Position numbers and translations under genes: made by a program. A DNA stretch of 64,000 nucleotides from Candidatus Freyarchaeota archaeon. Lineage in GTDB: Archaea > Asgardarchaeota > Jordiarchaeia > Jordiarchaeales > Jordiarchaeaceae. The notes under the pieces are model-generated. The model did not search any database. It saw only the letters and a list, made by a program, of their open reading frames with translations, and was not told the origin of the DNA. The stretch is from assembly GCA_030587365.1 (NCBI GenBank), contig JAUQZE010000003.1, positions 186,001 through 250,000 on the forward strand. Reading direction: 5' to 3'. Positions 27,158-37,038 of the stretch are shown here, piece after piece. Within the stretch, counting starts at the first letter, position 1. Each line of letters opens with the position of its first letter.

Positions 27158-28132
27158 ATGAAGGTCGTTTGTCTTTGGAAATATTTTGGTGGAAATATAG
27201 TAGAAATTGTTATGAACGGTTTGCCTCCGGACGTGGATTTGGTTTTTCCAGACACGGAGGAAGAAACACTGGAAGAGCTTAGGGACGCAGACGTACTGCT
27301 GGCTCACTGGGTGCCAGCAAAGATGATTGAAAAGGCAAAAAAGCTGAAGCTGATCCAAACAGCAGCCGCTGGTGGGGACGCTATCGATTTTAGAGCCGCA
27401 GCCAAAAAGGGAATTAAGGCAGCTACCTCCTCCGGATGTAACGCTTCAACCGCAGCGGAACACATCATGCTCCTCATGTTGGCGCTGATTCGAAGACTGC
27501 CTCAGGAATACCACAGACTGGTTAAGGGCGAGTGGAAGACCTGGGAGGATAAATATGAGGGAATCGAACTCCTGAATAAAACCCTGGGAATCATCGGTTT
27601 GGGCAAAATAGGGATAGAGTTGGCTAAAAGAGCGAAGGCCTTTGGAATGAGGATACTCGCCATAAAGAAGCACCCCGAATCCTCCGAAGAGGAGAAAGAG
27701 GGACTGGGCTTGGATTTTATTGGGGGTTTAGATGGCTTGGACTATGTTTTGAAGAATTCCGATTTTGTGGCACTCTGTGTTCCATTGACCGAGGAGACAA
27801 AGGAAATGATCGGGGAAAAGGAAATCCAACTGATGAAGAAAACAGCGTATCTTATCAATGTATCCAGAGGCAAAGCCGTAGATGAAAAAGCTCTCATCAA
27901 AGCCTTGAAAAACGGTAGAATCGCGGGAGCCGGGCTCGATGTGTTTTATGATTATATTCCTCATTCCGATAATCCTCTCTTAAAACTGGATAATGTGGTG
28001 CTTACCCCACACATGGCGGGGTGGACTAAAGAGAGTAGAGAGAGATGCATAAGATTCGCCCTAGAAAACGTTTGGAGATTGTATAGAGGAGAAACCATCA
28101 AAAATGAAATAAGAGTAGACCTAGGATACTAG
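27158..28132 (+). CDS. D-isomer-specific 2-hydroxyacid dehydrogenase family
   Basis: This 324-residue NAD(P)-dependent protein has the NAD motif GLGKIGIELAKRA, the catalytic arginine in INVSRGKAVDE and the histidine in LTPHMAGWT. The glutamate that completes the catalytic triad in this family (normally in LDVFExEP) is replaced: the segment here reads GLDVFYDYIP. Activity may therefore be altered. AAGGTGG lies upstream of the ATG. Position behind a glycosidase suggests work on a sugar-derived acid, which is inference. Confidence 0.88.
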   Translation: MKVVCLWKYFGGNIVEIVMNGLPPDVDLVFPDTEEETLEELRDADVLLAHWVPAKMIEKAKKLKLIQTAAAGGDAIDFRAAAKKGIKAATSSGCNASTAAEHIMLLMLALIRRLPQEYHRLVKGEWKTWEDKYEGIELLNKTLGIIGLGKIGIELAKRAKAFGMRILAIKKHPESSEEEKEGLGLDFIGGLDGLDYVLKNSDFVALCVPLTEETKEMIGEKEIQLMKKTAYLINVSRGKAVDEKALIKALKNGRIAGAGLDVFYDYIPHSDNPLLKLDNVVLTPHMAGWTKESRERCIRFALENVWRLYRGETIKNEIRVDLGY

Positions 28133-28160
28133 TTTAATTGATTGATATTCTTCAATAGAA

Positions 28161-28394
28161 TTAGTTCTCCTTTTGCGCCGACCGGTTAGAGATAGCCTTG
28201 CACTCTTCAGCCAAACCTTGAAGAAACTCCCAAGAGTCGTTTCTCGTTCCCTTCATCTGCATCGTTCTCACATCTTGGCAGATGGGCTTTATCATTCGTT
28301 TAAGGATGTGTTCAGGCGAGGGTTCGTATGGTCTGAGGGAATGTTCGATGAGAACTTTGAAGTGCCCGAGTGCTCTTTTTACAATCTTATTCAA
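28161..28394 (-). CDS. Small protein coupled to the ribbon-helix-helix regulator
   Basis: The TTG start overlaps the TGA stop of the gene at 28391 (TTGA), which implies translational coupling. The 77 residues are charged and helical (KRALGHFKVLIEHSLR, SWEFLQGLAEECKAI) with no known motif. It may act with the upstream regulator. No signal peptide or membrane segment. Confidence 0.5.
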   Translation of the reverse strand: MNKIVKRALGHFKVLIEHSLRPYEPSPEHILKRMIKPICQDVRTMQMKGTRNDSWEFLQGLAEECKAISNRSAQKEN

Positions 28395-28939
28395 TACAAC
28401 ACCTCTATATGTCCCGCTTTTACAATAATACTAAACCGGTCATTAGCCAACTGGATCTCGATACCTACCTGCTTCAGTAGTCTTTCAGCAATGGAAATCC
28501 TCTGGTTTTTGTTCAGATCCGCCTCTAACAAGAAGCATCCGTCGCCGCCCGTGTATAAAGAAGCAGTTTCGAGTTCCGCCATGAAAGTGGGATTCGATAG
28601 TATTTCAGTCATCCCTCTACTTTTCGACTTTGCTTCTTCGGCGGAGAGTTTCAACTCCTCTTCATTCTCACCGTGCAGGTAACTGTATATAACATTACCC
28701 GGTTTCAGGATATCTATGAGAATCTCTATCAATCCAGGAATAAGTTTCTCTGGCACTTCAAAACTCATGCCATTTGATATTGTGCCTATGTATATTTCAG
28801 GATCAGGGGTAAGCCAGTTGAAGAGGGCATCGGTTACTGAACGACTAAGGCTTCCCTTTCTAGCCCCGTACAAAACGCCCGCTTTGGACCTCACCTTCTC
28901 TTCAAGTTCGTCTGGAATAGCCACTTTAATATACTTCAA
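28391..28939 (-). CDS. Ribbon-helix-helix domain protein, putative regulator
   Basis: Residues 1-45 (KYIKVAIPDELEEKVRSKAG, then KGSLSRSVTDALFNWL) match the CopG/Arc-type ribbon-helix-helix pattern of a DNA-binding strand and two helices. The remaining 135 residues form an alpha/beta domain I do not recognise. TTG at 28939 is chosen because GGGTGATC, a near-perfect ribosome binding site, lies just upstream; an in-frame TTG at 28951 would be before it. The length from this start is 182 residues. It heads a two-gene unit with 28161. Confidence 0.65.
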   Translation of the reverse strand: MKYIKVAIPDELEEKVRSKAGVLYGARKGSLSRSVTDALFNWLTPDPEIYIGTISNGMSFEVPEKLIPGLIEILIDILKPGNVIYSYLHGENEEELKLSAEEAKSKSRGMTEILSNPTFMAELETASLYTGGDGCFLLEADLNKNQRISIAERLLKQVGIEIQLANDRFSIIVKAGHIEVLY

Positions 28940-29205
28940 AAGATCACCCAAAAGAACTTATCAATTAGGACATATGACCATATTCCCATAAATACCTTTT
29001 GGGCAAATAGCTATTTTCCATTATAAACAAATGTACGGAGTCCTAGAAATAAAAGAAAGAAGTGTGCATTGAACATTCATTGAAAGTTCATTAAGATATT
29101 TGGAATCTACCTATAAAAAGGAGAAGATTGGAGGGGAAAAATCAAGTTTATTTATTCTTAACTAGTCTACGAGCACTCCATAACTGGAATAACTTTTCTC
29201 TGCAC

Positions 29206-30135
29206 TCACTCGTTCACCAGAACATAGTAAAGGGCACCCGTTTCACCCGTAATGCGACTATCTTTTGGAACTAATTGGAATTCCTGATTGTAAATTGTCT
29301 CGATTCTAAATCCCGCTTCTCTAGTTAGTTTTTTGAAATCTTCGTAGAACCAGAGTCTTAGTTTATGCTCTTCATGAAATTCGAATACTCTGCCGTTGTC
29401 TTGGCCTTTCATTCTAAAATCAACATGTCTTATTCTGTTTTCTTTGTCGTAATGATAAGGACGCCACCTGGCTTCTATTTTGGTTCCATCTCTTTCCGCA
29501 AACCAGGTTTCGTCTGGTGTCTTCTCATTGTTTATGTCGTCACAGGCGCATGCGATTTCCACGATGTAGATTCCGCCTTTCCTGAGAGATTCAGACATAG
29601 CTCTCAGATGGCTTAATATTTCTTTATCTGATTGCAGATAACCGAGGCTGCTGAGAGGAATTATTGCGGCGTCAAATTTTGGATTAAATTTCATCGTTAC
29701 CATGTCGCCTAATAAGACCTTTGCTTTGTCAGAGCATCCTGCCTTTTCTATATTCTCTATTGCGTATTCGACCATCTTTGGACTAATGTCGTACCCCGTG
29801 ATATGGTATCCGTACTTGGGGAAATTAATCAGAAAGATACCGCTGCCGCAGGCTGGCTCTAAAATTGTTTTCACATCGAAGCTGCAGTACTTCCTAAAGC
29901 AATTGGTATAGAATTTTATTTCTCCTGATACATCTCGAGAGAAGGCGATGTCGTAATACTTGGGCAAATTGTAAAGAGTAATTTCTTCCTCTTTTAAAAA
30001 TTCATCCAACACTTGGTATGCACGGTTATTATTCCCCGTTTCGCTAGAATCGGACGAAGTTGTGCTTTCGGTTTTGTCTGTATGCGCTTGCGCCGAATTG
30101 TTGGTTAGCGTTGTTTCAGAACAAGTTTTTTTCAT
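29206..30135 (-). CDS. Class I SAM-dependent methyltransferase
   Basis: A 309-residue protein. After a Ser/Thr-rich, probably disordered N terminus (residues 1-40), the methyltransferase core begins with motif I LEPACGSGIFLINF, then the acidic loop GYDISPKMVEYA, GDMVTMKF, and FDAAIIPLSSLGY. The C-terminal half is beta-rich (KLRLWFYEDFKKLTREAGF). GGGTGA before Met 30135 supports this start. The substrate is unknown; related proteins act on small molecules. Confidence 0.82.
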   Translation of the reverse strand: MKKTCSETTLTNNSAQAHTDKTESTTSSDSSETGNNNRAYQVLDEFLKEEEITLYNLPKYYDIAFSRDVSGEIKFYTNCFRKYCSFDVKTILEPACGSGIFLINFPKYGYHITGYDISPKMVEYAIENIEKAGCSDKAKVLLGDMVTMKFNPKFDAAIIPLSSLGYLQSDKEILSHLRAMSESLRKGGIYIVEIACACDDINNEKTPDETWFAERDGTKIEARWRPYHYDKENRIRHVDFRMKGQDNGRVFEFHEEHKLRLWFYEDFKKLTREAGFRIETIYNQEFQLVPKDSRITGETGALYYVLVNE

Positions 30136-30630
30136 TTTTTTCACCCTAAACCTCACTCAGTAGTGTTTGAATTTTCTAAAAATCGTTCAACTTTCATAAA
30201 AATATTTGCGAAATCATATCATTTTTGATTGATTTCTTTTATTTTCTCCATAATCAATATAAAAAGAGTTTGTTGCCTTTCTCGCTTTTTTAAGCGCGTA
30301 CAAAGCAAATTTGAAACGATTTTGCCTAACTGCTAAACCAAACATAGAAGTATCTTCAACCTCATGTTAGGTATTTGATATTAGTAGACACGAACAATCA
30401 CTTAAAAAGGTTATGCCCTTAAAATATAAACGCCAAATAATCGGCTATTTTTATTAATGATAAAAATTTTTAACAAAAAACCTCATCGAACTCCCTATAA
30501 CTCGATCAAATCTACCGCCCAGAATTCTCGGTATTTCTCTGGACAATTTCAACATTACGTTCTTTCCGCAATAAGCAAGTTTATATATGTATTACATAAT
30601 ATTTATTTTCAATAAAAGAGAGGCGGCTGG
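30136..30630. promoter_or_regulatory. Divergent intergenic region with surface-protein promoter
   Basis: No gene seen. TTTATATAT at 30580-30588, preceded by the purine-rich AAGCAAG, is a strong TATA/BRE candidate. GAGAGG at 30618-30623 serves the GTG start at 30631. Confidence 0.55.
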
Positions 30631-32670
30631 GTGAAAATGACAAGTCTCAAAAACCGTTTATTTAAGCATAAACGCAAAATAATTACGTTTATCGCGGTTT
30701 CACTCTTCATTGTGTCAATGTACACACCCATATTCTTATCCTCCCAGCCCTCCACAAATATTAATTACTTACAAACCCTCCTTTTAAACAACCTCCCAAT
30801 TAACAATAATGTTAATGCTAAAGATTCTTGGCTGTCGGGATGGAATTGCCGCAAAATCCACACAATAAACGGCAGCATTGCGGGTGCGCAGACCAATTAC
30901 CAGATGAGAATAACGGTGCACTACGGCAGCGGCACTGATAGTGGAGAGAATGTCTATTGTAACGCTCAATGCAGATACGATTTCGGCGACGTAAGATTCA
31001 CAAATTCGGATGGAACCACCCCTCTGGATTACTGGATGGAGAGTAAGACCGATAGTGATAAGGCCACCTTCTGGGTTGAAGTGGACAGCATACCCGCCAG
31101 TCCATCCACAATAAATATCTACGTTTATTACGGTAAAAGTGATGCGAGCACCACATCGAATGCTCAAAATACCTTTACCTACTTCCAAGACTTCGGGGGC
31201 AGCTCTCTGCCCAGTGGGTGGAGCGTAAGACTAAACGAGATGCCAGGCGGAGGATGGACGGTATCTGGTTCCGAACTGAAAATATGGTCCGACACCACAG
31301 GCGGGGGTTGGAGGCACATAGTGATACAGTACGGTACCGCGATTGGCAAAAACATGAGCATCTTGTCCAAGGTCACCGAGATAAGGCAGTACCCTGGTGG
31401 CGGTGGGAAAACCGTCAGCATAAACTGGAACTCTAATACTAGTAATGGTGGAAAGTACTGGGACTATACTGAGGGAATCTTTACTGGTGGTATGTGGGAC
31501 AATTCAGGAGAATGCTTCGAGACTAGGAGAGATAATACGTATGGCGGCGGCTATAGTTGGTCTTCTCCGAGATACCAAGACAACGATGTTATTGAAATAG
31601 CGAGAACCCCCAGCAAAGCCCTCCTCTACTGGAACCACAACCTCTACAGGACAGTAGACAATAATTCGGTTCCCAACGACGATAACCTGTGGCTCTCCTA
31701 CTCAGTCGACTGCGGATCATCACCAACCACCGCCTCGGAAATCCACGTAGACTGGGTGGCCATAAGAAGTTATGTCGACCCCGAACCAACCCACGGCTCA
31801 TTGGGAAACCAAGAATATCCACACCCCTGGCTGTCAGGGTGGGCTTACTGTAAACCTCATACTATAGTTGGGAGCTCTGCGGGTGTGCAGACTAATTATC
31901 AGATGAGAATAACGGTGCACTATGGTAGCGGCACTGATAGCGGCGAGAATGTCTACTGTAACGCTCACTGCAGATACGATTTCGGAGACGTAAGATTCAC
32001 AAAGTCGGATGGAACAACACTGCTAGACTACTGGTTGGAGAGTAAGACCGATGGTGATAAGGCCACCTTCTGGGTTGAGGTGGACAGCATCCCAGCCGAT
32101 CCGAACATTGTTAACATTTACGTTTACTACGGTAATGCTAACGTCTCCACCACTAGTAATGGGGGAAACACCTTCGTGCTCTTTGACGATTTCAACACAT
32201 TAAACACGAGTACCTGGAATAGTTCAGATTTAGTAGATGACGCCTGTAGAGGATGGGCGATTGAGAATGGGAACCTCGTTCTATACGTAGGTACCAGGGG
32301 TAAGAGCAAAGTATGGATAGTGGGCGAATTCACGTTTACGAATAATTACTATGATTTGGATAACAGGATATTTGAAATAAATACAAACATGTCCATGGGT
32401 GGAACGCTCTACGGCGGATCCCCCGGCTATACAATGCAGAGTGGTATTGGTTTTGGTTTCATGACTTCTGGTGATGCACAAAAGCGGCTTTACAGCAGAC
32501 ACGAGGGCACGAACCACTGGCTGAGATACGCCGACACTGGAACACCGCCCGCGGTTCTTTGGAGCGAAACACCGTGGAGTGGCGCGGCAACAGGCTACCA
32601 TGTTCTAGGTCTCAGACGTAACGGTAACGAAATCCAGCTGTACGAGAACCAGGCTCTAAAAACCACCTAG
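30631..32670 (+). pseudogene. DUF2341 surface protein, part before an in-frame amber codon
   Basis: This 679-codon part starts with a signal peptide (KIITFIAVSLFIVSMYTPIFL). It then has two DUF2341 beta-sandwich modules (about residues 68-185 and 398-510, each beginning WLSGW), each followed by a lectin/laminin-G-like domain. At DNA level the two DUF2341 modules are near-duplicates about 1 kb apart. The frame ends at TAG (32668-32670), but coding continues in the same frame through PVARVSVYVKLYL to the second part. The whole gene would make an 1133-residue protein. A secreted truncated form could still be made. Confidence 0.8.
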
Positions 32671-32688
32671 CCCGTTGCGAGGGTATCG

Positions 32689-34032
32689 GTGTACGTCAAA
32701 CTCTATCTTGTGACCTTACCAGGCTACTATAACGCAGACGGTTGGGGAGAGCAGAGCATAGACTGGGCGAGAATACGAAACCTCGCCAATCCAGAACCAA
32801 CCCAAGGAGCCTGGGGAATCGAAGAAAATCAAGCCGCCTTGATTTTCACCCGTGAATTTGCGAGTGGAAACCAACTGTGGGATGCTTCCAGCGAGTTGGG
32901 TGTGGAGCTCTCCTTAAACCTTAATAATCCAGTCTCACTGAACATGTCGAGAAGGGTAGGTGGTGTAGGGGGAGGTCCGCCCTCCGGTTTAGCCTTCCTC
33001 GAATGTTTTGTAAGCATATCGGTAAATGACAGCAGTGCGCTTCAGGGAATCAACATAATCATACACTACACTGACTCAAAAGTTGCAGAACTCGGTCTCA
33101 ATGAAAGAACTCTTGCGATATGGTACTGGAATGAAACCTTAGGAAATTGGATTCAGCTCCCAAGTACTGTAGACACGATAAGCAACACGGTAACCGCGTA
33201 TACTACCCACTTAACTAATTTCGCCATACTGGGAACCTTTATACCTCAAGGAGCCCTTTCGCCCTACATACTGTTGGCACTCTTTTTCCTGCTTATGCCG
33301 AGCGGCTTAAATCCCCTAGTTTACTTAGCTCTAGGTCTGGTTGTGGTCGCGGTTCTATCAGTTTTAGGCTTGGGATTGCGAAGCAGGAGGGAAGAACAGG
33401 CTGCTGAGGTGGAAGCTCCAACCAGGTATGAACGGGTTCCTACTTCTCGGAGTCCAGCCAAGTATACGCCGGCTTCCACTCCAAGGGGGAGCAGGGAGAG
33501 TGCTCCAGAGCCGAAGATGGTGCTCAAGGTTAGGAAGATAACACCCGAAGGTGAAGCGCTACCGACAGCTGCTCCGAAGCGTGCGAAGCCTACCAAAACC
33601 CGGCGTACGGCGGAAAACCTTGAAGCGAAAAGGGTGGCTCTCAAGGATCTGATGCAAGAGATAAACGCCCGATTCGACGCCGGAAAACTTACCCCTGACG
33701 AGTACCGGGAAATCTACACTAAATACAGCACCAAGCTAGCCTCTATAGATAAGAAGCTAGGCCGACTAAAAATAATCACACCCGTTCTCGGAAAGTGGTG
33801 CTGCCTCTTCTGCGGCTTCGAAATCCAAGGGAACACCAAGTTCTGCCCCAACTGTGGAGGAGCCCGACTGAAATGCTCCGTATGCCAGACCGAAATCGTT
33901 ACAGAAGAACAGTATGTCAAATGCCCATACTGTGGCGTCCTAAGCCACAAAGACCACCTATTTGAGTGGATTAAGATGAGGGGAACCTGCCCAAATTGCA
34001 ATAAGAAATTGAGCCTACAAAATGAAACTTAA
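32689..34032 (+). pseudogene. DUF2341 surface protein, C-terminal part with membrane segment and zinc domains
   Basis: In the same frame as the preceding part, beyond the amber codon. It finishes the lectin-like domain, adds a beta domain (EFASGNQLWDASSEL to HLTNFAILGTF), a hydrophobic segment (PLVYLALGLVVVAVLSVLGL, preceded by a shorter one), a basic and proline-rich linker, and a helical SHOCT-like stretch (RFDAGKLTPDEYREIY). The end holds a zinc ribbon (CCLFCG, CPNCGG) and a RING-like array: CSVC, CPYC, HKDH, CPNC. GTG at 32689 has no good ribosome binding site, so this is most likely the tail of one interrupted gene. Confidence 0.78.
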
Positions 34033-34128
34033 CCATTTCTCTTGGAGGCACCATCCATACGTCTTTCCTTTTAACATTATTTTTTCACTATTCTTCTTTG
34101 GATTTTTAAAAAAATGAGAAGGTTTAAA

Positions 34129-35280
34129 TTAGTGAACTCTTACTTCCTTGAATTTTTGTTCCATTTCGGCTTGGTTTTTAACTGGTACAATGTCTCTGAC
34201 TTTTTCGAGGGTGATGGCTTCTTTTGGACAGTTGGAGGCGCAGACGCCGCAACCTATGCAGAGGTCTTCTCTCGTTATAATCAGGTTGTCGGACAGGTCT
34301 TCTGAATGGGCCAGTGGTGGTACCGGGCTTCCATGGGGCAGATTTCTACGCATTTTTCGCATTTACTGCAGAGATTGTTATCGGTTCGGGGGATGAAGTT
34401 TGCCTTTGTTATGGCGTTGTAGTTTTGGAATTCCTTAACTGATTTTAGAAAGCCGCAGCAGCAGGGACAGCAGTTGCAGATGAATACTGAGGTGTCCTGT
34501 ATGTTTATGGTTTCGTGTACCAGTCCCGCTTTCTCAGCTTTCTTCATAACCTCCATGAGTTCGTCTAGGGTGACCTGGCGCCCTACTCCTTGGTCGAGTA
34601 CGCTCTTTGCGAGGAATCCTGTTGTAACGCAGAAGTTTTCGTCTGTGCGTTCGCAGGGATGACCGGCGTATTTGGCTGCGTTTCGACAGCTGCAGGGAAC
34701 TACGGCGAACAGATTAGCCTTTGAGAGATACTCCTTTAGAACCTCGTAGGGTAAAACTTGGTGCTGTACCTCTAATGATTTGTTTATTTCGATTGTTTTC
34801 TCTGTGGGCTCCACAGCGGGTATAACACGGTAAAGGGTGTAGCTGCCTGCGATTAGCTCGAAGGGGTGACCGGAGTAGAATAATTCTCTGTACGCTTGCT
34901 GCTTTCTTCATTTTCTTGGGGTCGTCCCTATTGTGGGTGAAGTAAACCTCGAACAGTCCGGGAACGAAGGGCATCATGACGTAAAAATTTCCCGCCTTAA
35001 CCACCTTGCCCTTATAAGCCATGTCATCGAAAACCTGAACCACTCTCTCCTTCGGGACTCCCGATAGTTGTGATATATTCTCTGCGGGTAGGGGCTGACC
35101 AGTTTTCTCAAAAACACTTAGGAGAGATGCTTCCTCTTTACTGAAAATACTTTTAAGCATCTCCATAACTGCTTTGTGTTTTGGCAGTTTAATGGCTGTT
35201 CCCTTATTCATAGTTTGCCTTAGTTTTTCATAAATGTCCGCTTCGGGCAAGAAAATCATACCACCAAAATGTCCAATCAT
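34129..35280 (-). pseudogene. HTH/4Fe-4S ferredoxin protein with two compensating frameshifts
   Basis: Three frames read in order give one protein of about 383 residues. N-terminal (35280 to about 34900): IFLPEADIYEKLRQTMNKG and a winged-helix segment. Middle (about 34898 to 34330): YRELFYSGHPFELIAGSYTL, PCSCRNAAKYAGHPC, CNCCPCCCGF, and the first ferredoxin motif CSKCEKCVEICP. C-terminal (about 34320 to 34129): second motif CIGCGVCASNCP. One base is extra near 34893-34902 and one is missing near 34323, where a CCC run would restore MEARVPPLAH. The protein family (4Fe-4S dicluster with N-terminal HTH) is usually intact in anaerobes. Error or real mutation cannot be distinguished here. Confidence 0.8.
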
Positions 35281-35449
35281 ACACGTTTTTCGGGCTAATT
35301 ACCGTTAGTGATAATTTCTTAATAAACTATTTTCACAAATTAAAGGCAGTTTTTTTGCTTAGTTTCAAACAATAAAGGTTATCTAACGGCGTGTCATTAA
35401 ATTTTAGTGTTTATTGGATTTTTTGGAAAAGACAAAGGAGAAGTAAGAT

Positions 35450-36634
35450 ATGAGTTCAAGCACTACTGTTGGAGAAGTTTTTTCAAAGAAATTTACCAGC
35501 GTTAGCAAAGAAGCTACACTCACCCAATGTCTCTCGCTCTTTAAAAAAGGAATGGTACCTGTATTGATTGTCTTGGATAGCAGAGGCAGATATGAGGGTA
35601 TATTGGCGCAGCGATGGATAGTTAGGTCGAGGAGGCTTGACCCATCTAAAGCTAAAGTAGAGAGGTTGATGCGTAAAGCCCCCGAAGTTGGAGAACGGGA
35701 TTCTCTTAGTAAGGCGGCTAGTTTGATGATAGAGAATAGTCTTAGAGAGCTTCCAGTTTTCAGCGAAGGGAAGGTTGTGGGGGTTGTCACAGATGAGCAT
35801 ATTATTCATGGAGTCGTATTGACAGGATGGGGTAACAACAAAATTGAAGGAATAATGACTAAACAGCTCATTGTTGTTGATGAAGAGGAGTCGATAGGAG
35901 GACTGCTGAACCTCTTTAAGGAGCATAACATCTCTCACGCACCTGTAGTTAGCCATGGAAAGCCTGTGGGGATGGTGAGCATACGAGATGTTATTGATCA
36001 TTTCTTCCAACCGATAGACCCCGAAAGGTTTGGCGAGATAGTTGGGAGAGAGAAATTTGAGGTTCTAAACGCTACGGTGAAGAACATAATGTCAAGCCCC
36101 CTAATTACGATCTCACCTGAGACTAGCCTGAAGGAAGCTGATAAAAAAATGCATGATTCCGACGTTTCCTCATTAGTTATTGTCAGAGGAGAAAAACTCG
36201 CAGGCATAGTGACCAAAAGAGATTTTCTTGAGCCAATAGCCCAAATGGAAATGAAAAAACCGACGCTTGCCATACAGTTTTCCGTCAAAGAATTGGAAAT
36301 AGACGAAACACAACGAGATTTCATAATGAAGGATTTCGATTCATTCAGAAGCAGATTCGAAAAAATACTAGAACTCGGCACACTTTTCGTCTACATGAAA
36401 ACTCATGGCACAACCCACAAGGGGGATCAAATTGTCCACTGCCGCCTACATCTAAGAACCGTAAAGGGATCCTTTTTCAGCTCCGCCGAAGGCTGGAGTG
36501 TAAACGAAACTTTCCACATGGGTTTGGATCGGATTGAGAGACAAGTTCTAAGAAGCAAAGAACTTCTTGAACACAACCATGAACTCGCTAGTGAGTATTT
36601 AGAAAGAATAAATTTCCCCTCAACAGACTTTTAA
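35450..36634 (+). CDS. Four-CBS-domain protein with C-terminal ribosome-factor-like domain
   Basis: The 394-residue cytoplasmic protein has four CBS motifs in two Bateman pairs, which usually bind adenine nucleotides (starting near residues 6, 70, 132 and 205). The last 125 residues are different: IQFSVKELEIDETQ, then VHCRLHLRTVKGSFFSSAEGW and ALD-like MGLDRIERQVLRSKE. This resembles the S30AE/HPF fold of ribosome hibernation factors. A nucleotide-regulated ribosome factor is a reasonable inference. It is a single gene on the plus strand. Confidence 0.8.
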   Translation: MSSSTTVGEVFSKKFTSVSKEATLTQCLSLFKKGMVPVLIVLDSRGRYEGILAQRWIVRSRRLDPSKAKVERLMRKAPEVGERDSLSKAASLMIENSLRELPVFSEGKVVGVVTDEHIIHGVVLTGWGNNKIEGIMTKQLIVVDEEESIGGLLNLFKEHNISHAPVVSHGKPVGMVSIRDVIDHFFQPIDPERFGEIVGREKFEVLNATVKNIMSSPLITISPETSLKEADKKMHDSDVSSLVIVRGEKLAGIVTKRDFLEPIAQMEMKKPTLAIQFSVKELEIDETQRDFIMKDFDSFRSRFEKILELGTLFVYMKTHGTTHKGDQIVHCRLHLRTVKGSFFSSAEGWSVNETFHMGLDRIERQVLRSKELLEHNHELASEYLERINFPSTDF

Positions 36635-36699
36635 ACTATCTTCACTCAATAGACTTCTCTTTTATTTATGGTTTTCATTTTTTCCACGCAAGAGGAGTA

Positions 36700-36921
36700 T
36701 TGTCTATCTTGGGAAAAAGCTTGAAAAAAATAGGGAATAAGGTTTGTCGCTTATCACTGTTTAAAGTAGCTACAGGTACCATTTCTCTGTTTATTATCAC
36801 TGTGGTAATCGCACCAAACGTAACTCGAAGATATGTTCACTCCGTCAGGTCTTTTGTTTCGATGGTAAAGACATTCTCCACAGGTTTTTCCCAAACAAGC
36901 TCACTTCCATTTTCGCTGTAA
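36700..36921 (+). CDS. Small single-span membrane protein
   Basis: Up to 73 residues, basic N terminus (GKSLKKIGNKVCRL) followed by one membrane helix (VATGTISLFIITVVIA) and a basic Ser-rich tail. It would start at TTG 36700 or TTG 36709; AGAGGAG at 36691 suits the latter better. No known family. Possibly co-transcribed with the CBS gene. Confidence 0.4.
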   Translation: MSILGKSLKKIGNKVCRLSLFKVATGTISLFIITVVIAPNVTRRYVHSVRSFVSMVKTFSTGFSQTSSLPFSL

Positions 36922-37038
36922 TTAATATAATATTGTAAATGAGTGATAAAGGTTACGGTTTCTAATAAAAGGTATTAGAAAACTTTGTTAGAACTTGTAA
37001 TAATCCATTCTAACTCTTAATAAAAAATCTTGTTTGTT

